Assembly (NCBI GenBank): GCA_022749755.1
Contig: CM040443.1
Coordinates: 16,521,244 to 16,585,243 of the forward strand
DNA length: 64,000 nt
DNA from: Azadirachta indica
Lineage: Eukaryota > Streptophyta > Magnoliopsida > Sapindales > Meliaceae
Reading direction: 5' to 3'
In this document: positions 1 through 11,339 of the stretch, in pieces
Numbering within the stretch: position 1 is the stretch's first letter
Layout of the letters: each line of letters starts with the position of its first letter
The notes under the pieces: generated by a model
The model's database searches: none
The model's input: the letters and a program-made list of their open reading frames with translations, nothing else
Told to the model about the DNA's origin: nothing
Position numbers and translations under genes: made by a program

Positions 1-191
1 GTTCACATTCTTTCTCAGCCTGACACTTGAAATGAAAATTCCAATTAAAATCTCAACAGTTAAGTGTCAGAAAGCAACAATATATTCAACTATGAAACCT
101 TTGTGACTGATACAAAAGAAAATCTAATGCTACTCTATGGTATGAAGGAAAAGAAAATCTGAAAAATAGAAATCATCCATGAAACACTTAC

Positions 192-1314
192 CAACGCATC
201 GGTGCATAAAATTTCCTTGATAACCCTTAAATTTCCACACCTACACAATGAGATCCATATTCTTCGTTTAGGAAGTATATTCGACAAGAAAATCACATGC
301 AGAGATTTCCTGTTATCATCGACTCGGAGGTCTTTACCGACCTTCACTTTGAACCAACGTGAAGTAGTATCAGTTTCATCCTCATCCTGTGGGACTTTTA
401 TGACTGATGCAAAAGTCCACACCCTTCCTACCCTTTGCAAATCATCAGCGGTTTCAGGCTTAGAATCTGCCAGGACTAAAATATCCCCAGGCAATGTTTT
501 GTGTGGTTCTTTCCCACTATTACTGAATCTGTTCTTCCAGTTGTTAACCTTAACATCATATAACTTTGTTCCATATGGCTTGGATTTCTCAAAAGCAACT
601 ACTTCAGCGAAAGGTGCTCTTGAAATTGTTTCCATGCTTGAAAACAGTTGTGCTCGTGTTTCTTCCAGTAAAGGAAAAAAAAAATGACCCAAAATATTGC
701 CCAACAGATTGAAATGATAATGGATTTTTTTTCCACCTACAAAGGTGAAACAGTGATTCAGTTCAGAATATAGCTAATCTGATCTCAGGACAATATCAGT
801 CATTTCAACATGGAAAGCATACTGAAAATTAATATATAATTGAAAGAGAAATGCTAGACGCACTAATCACAGCATCAAACAAACTGCCAATTCAGAGTAC
901 CAACCATAAAAAGTCAACCAACTTATCAACAAAATAATGAATTTGAATTCTCTCATGATCATGATCTTCGATCATATCAAGTCCCAACGTCAGAAAACTA
1001 CGAATCTTTATAGAGCAGAATTTTGGCCCTTTTGAAAAATGATATAAACTATAGACGTTAGAATTGGCAAGTAGTGTATAAAAACCAAGAAGGATTGACC
1101 TTGTAAGCGTACTAATTTACTAATTTAATCGTAATAAATAATTGAAAAAGCTGTAAAAGAAAAGGTGAAAATGGAGAAGAAAACAAACCTTTTCCTTAAA
1201 AAGATTATTATTAAATATATCCTCAAGAGTCCAAGAAAACAAAATATCGGTGAAACCATAGTCGTTTGGAGCAGCTTTCTTCTTGCTACTACTACTACCT
1301 TCACTTTCCATCAT
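192..1314 (-). pseudogene. SEN1/UPF1-type helicase-like gene, N-terminal exons (copy 1)
   Basis: Two exons can be read on the minus strand. Exon 1 (1314 to 1189, 42 codons) starts with two ATG codons, has a short Ser/Lys run, then YGFTDILFSWTLEDIFNNNL, and ends at an AAG|GTTTG donor. Exon 2 (736 to 192) follows a TGTAG acceptor and ends at a GTAAGTG donor (191-185), so the gene should continue left of the window. The segment SRAPFAEVVAFEKSKPYG and its surroundings are typical of the N-terminal region of the large plant SEN1-like RNA/DNA helicase family; the helicase motifs themselves would lie outside the window. Exon 2 is two bases longer than the second copy over its first 60 bases, one extra base in an A run and one in a T run. 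Frame is therefore not kept from exon 1, hence the pseudogene call. A homopolymer sequencing error is possible. Family confidence is moderate to good; function is not shown here. Confidence 0.72.
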
Positions 1315-1600
1315 TTCTTCTTTGTATCTCTATCAATCTGCATAACAATAATGAAATAACAAATCACACTGTTAAATACCCAAATTGCTAAAAGAGAATG
1401 AAGTTACTTAAGTGCAAAGAAACCCGCAAATGCAATCCAACGAAGGAAAGGAGGAATCTAATAGTACAAAGACACGCATCAAATCGCCATAAACACATGC
1501 AATGCCATCTCCAACTGGGCCCACTCGACCGATCTCGTCTAAAAGGGAGGTCTTCGTCACTTGACTTCATTCAGTTTTCTCGTTTTTTGGTTTTTTGCAT
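1315..1600 (-). promoter_or_regulatory. 5' UTR and probable promoter-proximal region of helicase-like copy 1
   Basis: The sequence just upstream of the first ATG of copy 1 is repeated in inverted orientation upstream of copy 2 (12665-12984). It is close to identical over 1315-1480, and a shorter match recurs near 1568-1592. The duplication thus included the transcription start region. The part between these matches differs between copies. No TATA box is claimed. Confidence 0.5.
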
Positions 1601-3842
1601 TTTTTTTAATTTTCAACCATCATTTCTACTACTTTTGCTTTGAAAATACCATTTCCCATTACATGATGATGACTGTTCCTCTTCACTTTAGGCATGAAAG
1701 TAAATAAATATAACTCGTTGAAGAAGATTTCGAAACCCGCAAGAGTGAGTCATAGTGCTTTCATTTTCTTACCGACGGTCAGTATTATTACAAACAGTGG
1801 AAGAGAATACTGCTTTATAGAATCAATCAAATTTTTATTATTATTTTGAGATGAAGAAACGTTTGACAAAGAAAGTTGTTCGGATTATACAATGTAAAAT
1901 ATCATTGACCCAAGTTTGTTTTTCCCACCCAAATTCAAGAGATTTTTAATTATTAATTAAAAAATTTACGAAAATGTCCTAAACTAAAAAAAATTTTAAA
2001 AATATGTAACAATAACTTTTAATTTTAATACTATTGAAAAGTTGATAAATGCACGATTTTATCGTCCATCAAATAAGCCCAATCTTTTATCCCAAGCTCA
2101 TAATTTTCATTCTCTAAATAAACTCTAAATTCTCATTCTTGATTTTGCCAATATCAAAATCTAATTTCACAAATCTAATAATAATTTCTCAGAAAATTAG
2201 AGTTTTTCTAATATTACACTATATTATTTTATGTAAAATATTATTTGAAGGTTGTATTGAGGTTTGAGGTGATATAAAACTAGTTACTATTGCAGTCAAG
2301 ACTAAGTATCGATCAGTCGACATTGAGTGCCTCCTAGTCGAGATTGAGTGTCAAGCAATCAACAATGAGTCTCGATTGATCGAGATGAGTTTCCATCTCA
2401 GTTATTTAACCTTTAATTTATATGTCATCAAATTAATCTATTACTAAAATTTTTAATCTTTATTTAGTTCTTATGTTATTTAATATCCATTACAAAGATT
2501 TTCAATTGATCATTTCTTCCAACAAAATTAGGGTTAATTGGAATAAAATTAGGGATAAGAGACTCCGATTATTTGATTAGAAGGATAAAATCATCTATTC
2601 GTCTGATTCTGAATAATTTTAAAATTAAAAGTTATTGATAAGGATTTTTGAAATTCTCTTTTTAGTTATGAATATTTTCATAAATTTTTCTTATTAATTT
2701 GATATATTCATCGAAAAAATAAAAGCATATCTAAAAGATGATGGTTCACAAAAGGATAATAAACATGTCCACCCTTAAACTTTAGTATTATAAGAAATTA
2801 GAACATGATTGTTCAACTGTAATAATTTAGTCATGACACAAATTCAATAAAATTTAAAAATAGTAAAAATAATAGATAATCTATATGTATATCACATGTT
2901 TAATTAATAAGTGGTATCCATAGTTAAGATTCTAATTGACCAATTCATTTAAAACACGTTTAATTAAACAAATAATTATATTGTGTCCATTTGTTTGTAA
3001 GATGAAATCATTTAAAATTAGTTTAATTTCTATTTTTTATTTACTAAATGATAGTTTGCCAAACTAATTTTATGTTCTTGTACTGTTTTTAAATAATATT
3101 AAATTTTGATTTAAATTAAATTTTATATTAAAATGAAATTAATTAGGTTCTTTTTTAATCATACTAAATATTTTAATAGTATCTATCCATGTTAAATGGA
3201 TCAATCATGTTTATTTGTGTCACAATATAAATATATATATTTAACTAAATGTGTCACATCATATCATAATATTAGCATAACTCATTTATCAATCATATCT
3301 AACTATATTATATTGTATTTCTTGTTTCATAAATGGTTGACACGATTAGATGCAATTAATAAATGAATCTTATCTGTGTTTTAAATTCTGAAACAATTAT
3401 AAATTGATTGAATTCATGTGTGACTCAAAATTTTATTTCACCTATTTATAATAAGATATAAAAAAAAAATATCAGCACAAATTGCCACAACTACTTCCTT
3501 TCATTCTCTTTTTTTATCTTGCTTTTAATATTGTTGTGGGTGAATTTTACTCAAGCAACATGATAAATTTTGATTGGTTGAATGTCTGAACAAGCTTCAC
3601 AATATACTCATGGGCTTTGAGTTATAAAGAATAAGGCTCATCATATCTCTTGGATCTCACTTGATGGCCTGAGAGTTATGATATTACAACTTTAGAAGAT
3701 TAGCTTAAATAAACGTACGGATCAGTTACCGTTGCTAATGCTATTGTCATATACTTAACAAGCACAATACTCAATCTATAAGTCCACAATATGTGTAAGA
3801 GTAACATAATCTTAGTATTAATGCAAAAGAATACAAAGGATA
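1601..3842. other. AT-rich intergenic DNA, no gene seen
   Basis: No open frame with recognisable protein content is visible on either strand. The only structure noted is the 21-bp tandem array at 2301-2384, annotated separately. The rest is runs of A/T with scattered short matches to nothing else seen in the window. Confidence 0.5.
2301..2384. repeat. Four degenerate 21-bp tandem units
   Basis: Units run 2301-2321, 2322-2342, 2343-2363 and 2364-2384. Each has an A-N-T-GAGT-like start (ATTGAGTG or AATGAGTC; the first is ACTAAGTA) and a TCGAG/TCGAC-like end. They are diverged but the 21-base register is kept through all four, and a partial fifth (ATGAGTTTCC) follows. Each unit is richer in G and C than its surroundings. 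Confidence 0.7.
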
Positions 3843-4562
3843 TGTTACAAAAAACTAGCCTTAAAAATAATGTTCTAACACTGACCTGATTGAATCAAGA
3901 TTACGATCTGATGAAAAACTATTAGATCTGACGAAATAATGAACAGAACATACAAAAAAATAAACAAAATGAAAAAGCAAATAAGAATTACGTGGTTCAG
4001 TAAAATTGCCTATGTATACGAAGCAAACACATGTGAAGTCTTTTTTATTAAAAGAAGAATATGAAATCTTTACAAGATGACTCTCTTCCATCCTCTTCAA
4101 TTTCTCCCTCTCTTCCATTTTTTTTCTCAAATTCTCTAAAATAAAGGGTTTTTATATTACTCCTAAAAATCTCAAATCGAGTAGGTTTGGTATCCTAATT
4201 CAAGAAGGTCTATTATCCTAATTCAAAGAGGTTTGGTTATTCCCAAGTTCTTGGGTTTTTGGGTACTCGGGTTCTCAGATACCATATTTAATTCTTTTCA
4301 ATTTAGAAGGACTATTCTACCTTGACTCCTTAGGTCTTTGGGTTCTCGGATACTCGGATACTCAAATACCATATTTGATACTCTTCAAGTCAAGATGGCA
4401 AGTCCACCTTAATTCCTTGGGCTCTTAGGTCCTTGATACTCGGATATCACATCTAATGCTCTTTTAAGTCAGGATGACAACTTTACCTTGACTCCTTAGA
4501 TTCTCAAGTACTTGGGTACTCGGGTTATCAAGTTTTTAAAAATTTGAAACATTTATTCTTCA
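3843..4562 (-). mobile_element. Copia LTR, family A, copy 1 (3' LTR of a minus-strand element)
   Basis: This segment is homologous to 49210-49796 and 63067-63865. On the minus strand it starts TGAAGAAT and ends near TAACA; the 63-kb copy ends ACAACA just before a TGGTAT primer-site start, which fixes the LTR end. The three copies share the start, an array of about 85-bp repeats built from AAGGAGTCAAGGT and TACCCGAGTA words, and a conserved end. The last part is open in one frame (ending SVLEHYF here, PVLEHYF in the 63-kb copy), which reflects shared descent and not a gene. RNase H remnants lie directly to the right, so this is the downstream LTR of a minus-strand element. Confidence 0.75.
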
Positions 4563-4639
4563 CAATTTTCCATCTTGATTATAATTTTTTTCCCTCTACA
4601 TGTTCTTGCTCAAACTATCTTTCTTATAAGTTGTTAATA

Positions 4640-5177
4640 CTCGCCAAGTTTATACATAGATTGAACTTAGAGCCTAGTAATGACTTTGTTAGCATATTAG
4701 TAGGATTGTCATCTATGTATATTTTCACCAAGTCTATAGATTTCATGGCAATCTAATCCCTAATGAAATGAATTTTAACATCTACAAGTTTGGTCCTTTG
4801 ATGACGCATTGGATTCCTACTTAAGTGAATTGCACTTTGATTATCATAATGCGCTACCACATATTTCTAAGATAGACCCAGTTCTCCTGCCCAGCTTTTG
4901 ACTATCACAATGCACTACAACACATTTTTAAGATAGACCTAGTTCTGCTGTCAAGCCTTTGAGCCATAATGCTTCTTTCATTGTATTTGCTGCTGCAGCA
5001 TACTCTACTTCTTTTGTTGATGAAGCTACAATATATTGAAGTATTGCTTTCCAGTTGATTGTGCAATTGCATAAAAAAAAACATATAACTCGTTCTGAAC
5101 CTTCTCTCATCTAGGTCCTTTGCAAAGTCAGCATCAAAATATCCTTCCAGCTTCAAGTTTATCTTGTTTTGTTTCAT
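4640..5177 (-). pseudogene. Ty1/copia RNase H and C-terminal pol remnant
   Basis: Minus-strand frames show the copia RNase H signature split across two frames: LEGYFDADFAKDLDERRF (near 5140) in one, and SSTKEVEYAAAANTMKEALW (near 5020-4970) in another. Further downstream come DNQSAIHL-like and TNMLTKSL-like pieces (to about 4650), which end copia polyproteins. Stops and frameshifts break the frame, and a segment of about 50 bp inside it is duplicated (4840-4890 and 4901-4950). It lies just upstream of LTR A copy 1 and belongs to that element. RT, integrase and gag are missing on the right, so the element is 5'-truncated. Confidence 0.75.
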
Positions 5178-5555
5178 CTTTTGTTGCTTTTAATTGTATG
5201 AGTTTCTTAAGTTGTTAATGTGAATGAAGCTCATTGATACCAAAACAGCTTTGGATCGCTACTTGATTGCTTCTAGTACTGACTTAACTCTTAGAGCACC
5301 AATATGAGTGACAGTGAAAGGTGCTAGTGCAACAATTTGAAACATAGAATTATAGGTTTGAGAGTTTATGACAATGAGCTTGGTGGAGACTATGAAAATT
5401 AAAGAAGGCATAGTCCCCATAATTGAATCAGGTTGGTGTGTGGTAATTGAATCAAACACTAAAATTGTCTAGCTGGCGTGAACAAGAACTAGGAGTATGG
5501 TTACATTTTTGGGTTTTAATTTTTATATTAACTTAAATTAATAGTTTCTTAACTT
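5178..5555. other. Unassigned sequence between copia remnant and TIR element
   Basis: A 66-codon minus-strand frame (5459-5259) is present but I do not recognise it. It may be more of the decayed copia body, since it lies where RT would be expected, but no RT motif is visible. Confidence 0.3.
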
Positions 5556-7064
5556 GGAAAAGGGAAAAAGCCCTTGACCTCCTTAAGATTTGAGATAATT
5601 ATCTATTCTCTCTTATTGTTTTAAAAATGCTTTGAATATCCTTGTCATCAGCTTCATCTTAGCTAAAAAGGTACTTTTAGGGGTAAAATTATATTTTGCC
5701 ATGTTAAAAGTGTAAAATGGAGGTGATGGTGACGTGAGTCAGTCAGTAACTAATCCCAATGTAATGTAACGAATTTAACTTAGTTTTAATAATTTATGAT
5801 AATTTATTTCTTTTTAATAATTTATAAATAAAAATACATAACAAAATAAATATAAAAACAATAAATTACTTAATCCATAAAAGAGCCCCTAGAACACTTC
5901 TTCTTCCTAACTGCACCTCCCCCACCTCCCTTATTAGCAACACCTGCCCAACTTCTTTTTCCCCATAATTGTCGTTTTCTCCCCCTCCAATCTCCAAATC
6001 TGTCTCAATCTCCGATCATATCAAATTACAAATTAAAACTAAATTCAACAAGAAACCAAGTTTGTTGGTTTAGAGAATGAGGAGTTGTTGAAAAAGTGAG
6101 AGGATTAGATCATGATCTAACGATCAAGATGGTGGTAACCAACTATGAAGGAGGATTTAATAATGATGGTGGGGCTTGTAGTGATTAGCGATGGAGGAGA
6201 AGTTGTGAAGTTTTGAGTTTGGAAGATTTGTGGAAGAAAAAAGAGGATCAGATCACCATCTAATGATGATGGTGGTGGTGGTAATCGACGATGGAGGAGG
6301 ATTTGGGTTTGGAAGATTTGTGAGTTTGGTAGCTTTGTGGGAGAAAAAGGCAGAAAATGAAAAAAAAGATAAATAAAAATATTATTTTTTTTTTATATAA
6401 TAATAATAATAATAATAATATAGTTATTATACGGTGGATTCAATGGATTTGTTTGATGGTTTTGAACACAAACAAAAGAGAGAAAGTAGAAAAATAAAAC
6501 TAGAGGATGAGAGCTGAATTTGGATTTGGAGTTAGAATCACAGAAGACTAAAATATAATACAATTATTTATTAATGTATCATTAAAAAATTTATATTATT
6601 ATTTATTTTATTAATTTATTTTAGATAAGTATATTATTTTTATCAATTTTAGAGGTTTATTAGTTATTTTTTTATTAAATAAGTATTATTATATAAGACT
6701 ATAATTTTTATTTTATAATAACTTAAGATGTTTTTAAATAATTTTAAAACTATTAGGATTAATAAGGATATTTGGCCAAATGTTTTGAACTAAAAATGAG
6801 ATAATTTTGTCTTTTTAATCATTATAATAAGGGATAATATAATAAAATTATTATTTTCAATTTTTAAAAAAACAAGCATTTGACATACACACTAAAAATT
6901 GGTCGCACATGTCAACATCAAAGGGTATTCAGGTAATTGATCCTAAAAGTACCTTTTTTAACTAAGACCAAGCTAATTGCAAGGGTGTGTAGAGCATTTT
7001 TAAAACAGTAGAGAAGAAGTAGGTAATTATTTCAAACCCTAGGAGGGTGAAGGACATTTTCCTC
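5556..7064. mobile_element. Non-autonomous DNA element with TIRs of about 125 bp
   Basis: Left arm 5556-5681 and right arm 6942-7064 are inverted matches. Both begin with a GGAAAA(G/T)G word, contain CCTTNACCCTCCT-like and GTTTTAAAAATGCT words, and end at GGTACTTTTAGG. Interior landmarks are a C-rich stretch (5885-6010), a purine-rich direct duplication (about 6110-6330) and a (TAA)n run at 6398-6421. No transposase is visible. Long TIRs with non-transposon filler suggest a Mutator-like (MULE/Pack-MULE) element, but I could not find a matching 9-bp target duplication, so the superfamily is open. Confidence 0.6.
6398..6421. repeat. (TAA)n microsatellite
   Basis: About eight consecutive TAA units follow a T-rich run, inside the TIR element. 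Confidence 0.9.
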
Positions 7065-7639
7065 TTATGAAATTAATGATATAGTAAAAACAACTAACAT
7101 GTGCAATTATAAATTTTTTAATAAAATATATGACAGTATAATAATATTTTCATAAATCAAGTTCTGTTAAAAAAATCAGATATGGTTTTAATTTTTATAT
7201 TGTAATATAGTCTTACAAAAAGTTATCTACATTCACGTAAATTGTAACAACATTTTATTTGAAGAATAATGGCGATTATTGAGAAGTCCGAAACTAATTG
7301 CATGACATAGTTAAAATAAAAATAAATCTTATCTTTAATGACTAAAATAAAATTGATTTTTGGTAACCAATTACATTACATTTTTGTGACAAAAATCACT
7401 TTCCTAACTAAATTTCAACTTTGCCCTTACTAATTATGAAATAAGTGAAATTATGGAGCAAGAATAGCAGTAAATCAATTAGTAACAAATATATGGTCAT
7501 AAAATTTGATTACATCACTAATACTTATATATTTATTATAGTAATAAGCACAATGAATTTTACTCATTGAAATTATATTTTAGTAACGAAATAATGTTTT
7601 ATTTCTAAAATACTTGTCACTAAAACCATAATTTCTTGT
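7065..7639. other. AT-rich spacer, nothing recognised
   Basis: No coding or repeat structure was seen beyond general A/T richness. Confidence 0.4.
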
Positions 7640-8620
7640 ATTAGTTTTGTTCTACAAGACATCCAAAAGACTTGGTTATTAATGAAAATAAATTAATAAT
7701 TCAGACAAGAGATAAAATTATAATGCTCTACTTGTTAAAAGATAAGTCATATCATGAGTATTTTGAAAAGTTATACAATGTCATGATAGAAATTGATAAT
7801 AGTATTAAGAATAAATTACAGAGTCAAAATAATTTATACTAAAAATTATTAGTTCATGTTAAATATAAATATTCTCATTTCTATATTTTACGTATAAACA
7901 CCTTTAAATATGATTAATATATGAAAATTTTAATATGTACATGAATTATCACTAAGATTTCTTATAAAACCATACAGTTTATATAACCATTATTGCTCTA
8001 TGCCACTTGCCATTCTTATAAATTTGAGGAATAACATGGAAATAAAGTTATAGGGCGAACAAAAAGGGAATAAAGTTTAATGGGTCTGTGACTTTAATTT
8101 AAGAACTAAGGTGGTCCCAAATAGACATACTTTTTTTGTTCAAAAATTAATATTGTAATTGAAATAATAATAGATTACTAACTTACTAGTAGTTGAGAAG
8201 GTTACTAGTAGTTGAGAAGGACAATAATCTTTCCTAACATAAGCTTGTTCACATTAACTTTACAAAATTCAACTTATTTCAATCTAAAAATTTCTCTTTC
8301 AAGCAACAGTATAATATAAAACATCTTTTATTTTGGTAGCTTTTGCTGCAAAAACGAGAGAAAAAGGAGTTCAAAAATCACTCATAGTAGAGGGAGATGA
8401 AGCTCAAAAGTAAAGGCACAATAAAGCAAAAGAATAAAAAATAAAAAAATAAGAAATAAGAAATAGAAAAAAAGGAAAAGATATTTCGCAAAGAAAAAAA
8501 GAAAGTAAAAAAAAGGACACATTTTTTAGCCTTTTTCTTTACATTATTTATGCTATTCAATTACTCAAGTAAAATATTATTTCTTACATATCATATTAAG
8601 CAATTAATATATTTATTATT
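7640..8620. repeat. Dispersed repeat block G, copy 1
   Basis: Bases of about 7640-7900 match about 15735-15960 in the same orientation (GTTTTGTTCTACAA and GACTTGGTT words). Bases of about 8040-8620 match about 16080-16700 in the opposite orientation: GTTGAGAAGGACAATA here is reversed near 16555, and TTTACAAAATTCAACTTA near 8260 is reversed near 16490. The block is therefore duplicated with an internal inversion. No coding potential is recognised; a lysine/phenylalanine-rich frame at 8378-8560 is low complexity. Confidence 0.6.
8183..8220. repeat. Exact 19-bp tandem duplication
   Basis: The unit at 8183-8201 is repeated exactly at 8202-8220. It is absent as a duplicate from the related block near 16555, so it arose in this copy. 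Confidence 0.9.
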
Positions 8621-9140
8621 TATTTAATTTATTAATTACAAAATAACATAATTATATTTTTAATTTCTAAAATATAAATTTAAAATTTGAACTAACAAAC
8701 AATCGTGATTATTAGATATAAAATTGTTATCACAATATAGACTTGTTAGCAAGAATATTTTATTTCATACAATTTAATGGTATGTTATGAGAATGTTTTC
8801 TTTATCTATCTTAAAAGAGATCCATTTATCCTATAAAGAAGTATTTCTGCTATGTGTCATCAAAAATATTACTAGTAACTTTATTTATTGGTTCCAAGCT
8901 TTGTCAACCTTGCCCCATTTTTTTTTTCCTTTTGACAATACTCTTTAAGATGCTTTGATTACCTGCACCTTGGGGTTAGGTTTTTCGTTAATGACTTGTA
9001 CAGCCATAATGGATTAATATTACATTGACTAGTATTTGTCATAAGCCAAACTAATCGTTCTATCAAATTTTTTCTTTTTCCCCAAATTCAAACTTCACTT
9101 TGAAATTTTACTTCCTAATTTATTTAATTTATCCTAAAGT
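8621..9140. other. AT-rich spacer, nothing recognised
   Basis: No open frame or repeat partner was seen in this stretch. Confidence 0.4.
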
Positions 9141-9850
9141 CTTGTTTTGATACCACTGGTAAGGAATTTCAAGTCTCATGCAAAATACTTTAGAATATAG
9201 ATATCAAATAAGTAATAAATAAAAATATAGATGGTAAAAAATATTAGTCAAATAACGTAAGTATTTATGTGAAAAACTCTTCTGCTAAATATAAATTCAA
9301 GGTTACCAACAATGACAAGAAAAAATTTAAAGGCACTGTTACAGCTATACTTTTAATAATTTTTTTTCACACCCAAACACAATTGCATACAACCTCAAGT
9401 AGATCTTACTGTACCTCTTATAAGAAATTGTTTATAGTAGAAATTAATATCTAATCTTAATAGACCATATGTCTATTTTCAAAGATTTCTCATTATAAAC
9501 TATAAATTTATAAAGATTTTTTATTATGTAACAAGTGAACTTAACATCCCCTTATATAGTGAATAATATCCCATTTATTTTAGTTAAAATATTTTCCTTT
9601 CTTTACATAATTTGAAATCTTTAAGGGCTCTAGATCTAAGATTTTGGGTGGGACTTAAAACTCCCAATAGGTCCCACGAAAATCTTTGAAAATGGATAGT
9701 TTCTTCTCAAAATGAGATGTATTCAGAATAAATATCAATCTTTAAAAGTATACGAATTGTCTATTCAAATAGAATATAAATTAATAGAGTAGACAAATCT
9801 TATGAGAAAAATGGTAAGATTTTTTATTATGTAACAAGTGCACATTTTTA
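9141..9850 (-). mobile_element. Probable LTR fragment with primer-binding-site-like end
   Basis: Read on the minus strand, 9155-9141 is TGGTATCAAAACAAG, close to the initiator-Met tRNA primer site of plant LTR elements. It directly follows an LTR-like end (CCAG). The LTR body would then extend rightwards over about 9156-9850. It contains a short near-repeat (near 9512 and 9813, both TTTTTTATTATGTAACAAGTG). No internal coding region remains to the left, and the far LTR border is not fixed. Confidence 0.35.
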
Positions 9851-9979
9851 CTTGACCACTACTAGTCTAACTTGCATAAAAAATTGTCATATGTACATAT
9901 TGACTAAATATATTTATTCAATTTAACTATAAGTTTTAAATTTTAGTGATTCAAGTTAAAAACTGAAGAAAACATGTTA

Positions 9980-11230
9980 ATTTTTCTAGGGATATGTTCG
10001 GTTGACTACTCTAAGTTTGTATATATTTCATTGTGATACAATAATTATTCTAATGCTACATTGCAATATAAAAAGATTGAAAATGTCTCATTGAACTACA
10101 AGTTTTTAACATCCATCCAAAATTTTTTAATGGTCTTGATGCAATGACCAATCTACATATTACAAATACCCTTAATATATTTTGTCATACACCTTGTTAA
10201 GATATTTGTCATCTTTATAGGTCATAATATAGCATCTTAATAATTGTTGTATTATAATAAAATATCATCAAAAGCTGAGTAATTATATAAAATTATTTCC
10301 AAAGAATTAAAATTTTAAAATAGATTTTAAAACTTGGCCTTAATTTTCTAATTAGATTCAAAATCTTAATTTTGAAACAAAAGTTAAAAATAATTAGCTT
10401 CTTCATAATCCTAGCAATTCCACCACTCACAGCAACTACCCACCATGCCACAAAAATCACTAATTATTAGTAATTTTAGAATGATGAATAAGATTTGGCT
10501 AGAGGAGTAAAGGAAATAACATTGGTTAGTAATAAGCTCAACGGTGATTGTAGAGGAAGTACGAGGAGTCAAATAGTGGATGATTTTAGATTTAAGAGAA
10601 GGAGAAGAGGAGAGAAGGAAAGAGAATGCCTTGTGAAGGAGAATGAAGAAGGGGAAGACAGTTGGACTTTTCTTTTGTATGCACAAAGAAGGAAAAGTAA
10701 ATGGAAACGTTTTTTAGGTAAGGTAGTGGATAGACTTTAAGACAAATTTAAGTTTAGGTTATAGTGGGATATAATAACATTTGTTCCCTAAATTTTTTAT
10801 TTGGCACCTCTAAACTTTTTGAAAAAAGTAAAAAAGAAATTTTCTTTTGAGTTTTATTGAAAAGACTATTTCGTTATCTAACCGTTAAATATTTTTAGAT
10901 AGATGTCACGGAATTTATAGTTCATTAAGATATTTATCATCTTTATAGGTTATAGTTTAGCGTGCCAATACTTGTTGTATTATAATGAAATATCGCCTAA
11001 ATTTAAATAGTCAAATGAAATTATTCTTTTTCATTTTATTGAAAAGACAATTTTGTCTTCTTATTGTTAAATTTTTTTAGACGGACGTTGTGAACTTATA
11101 ATTCGTTAAGATATTTTTTATCTTTATAGATTGCAGTGTAACATTAGAATAATTATTGTATAACAATGAGATATAGATAAACTTATAATAATCAATCGAA
11201 AATATCTCATTTTTCTAACTATATGAATTA
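9980..11230. repeat. Cluster of a short module repeated in both orientations
   Basis: A module of about 75 bp, (T)TAAGATATTT-ATCTTTATAGGT followed by TTGTATTATAATGA-ATATC, occurs in direct orientation near 10196-10275, 10922-10993 and 11103-11175. An inverted copy lies near 10020-10080 (CATTGTGATACAATAATTATTCTAATG). Flanking words are also shared. Overlapping frames on both strands (10411-10740) look purely compositional. The origin is unknown; a decayed foldback element is possible. Confidence 0.5.
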
Positions 11231-11339
11231 AGAACCAAACTAAAGATTTAGAACCTTTTTTTTTTTCATAAAGTAGAAAATTTTATACAAAAGTTAAAAA
11301 TTCTAGTCCAAAATTTAAAATTTTGATTTAACTTTTAAA

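Noticed and set aside
202..687. 161-codon plus-strand frame
   Set aside because: It is antisense to exon 2 of the helicase-like copy 1, whose protein is conserved with copy 2 and has splice borders; the plus frame has no recognisable content.
10411..10740. Overlapping frames on both strands (91 and 81 codons)
   Set aside because: They are purine- or pyrimidine-biased, mirror each other and lie inside a repeat cluster; no domain seen.
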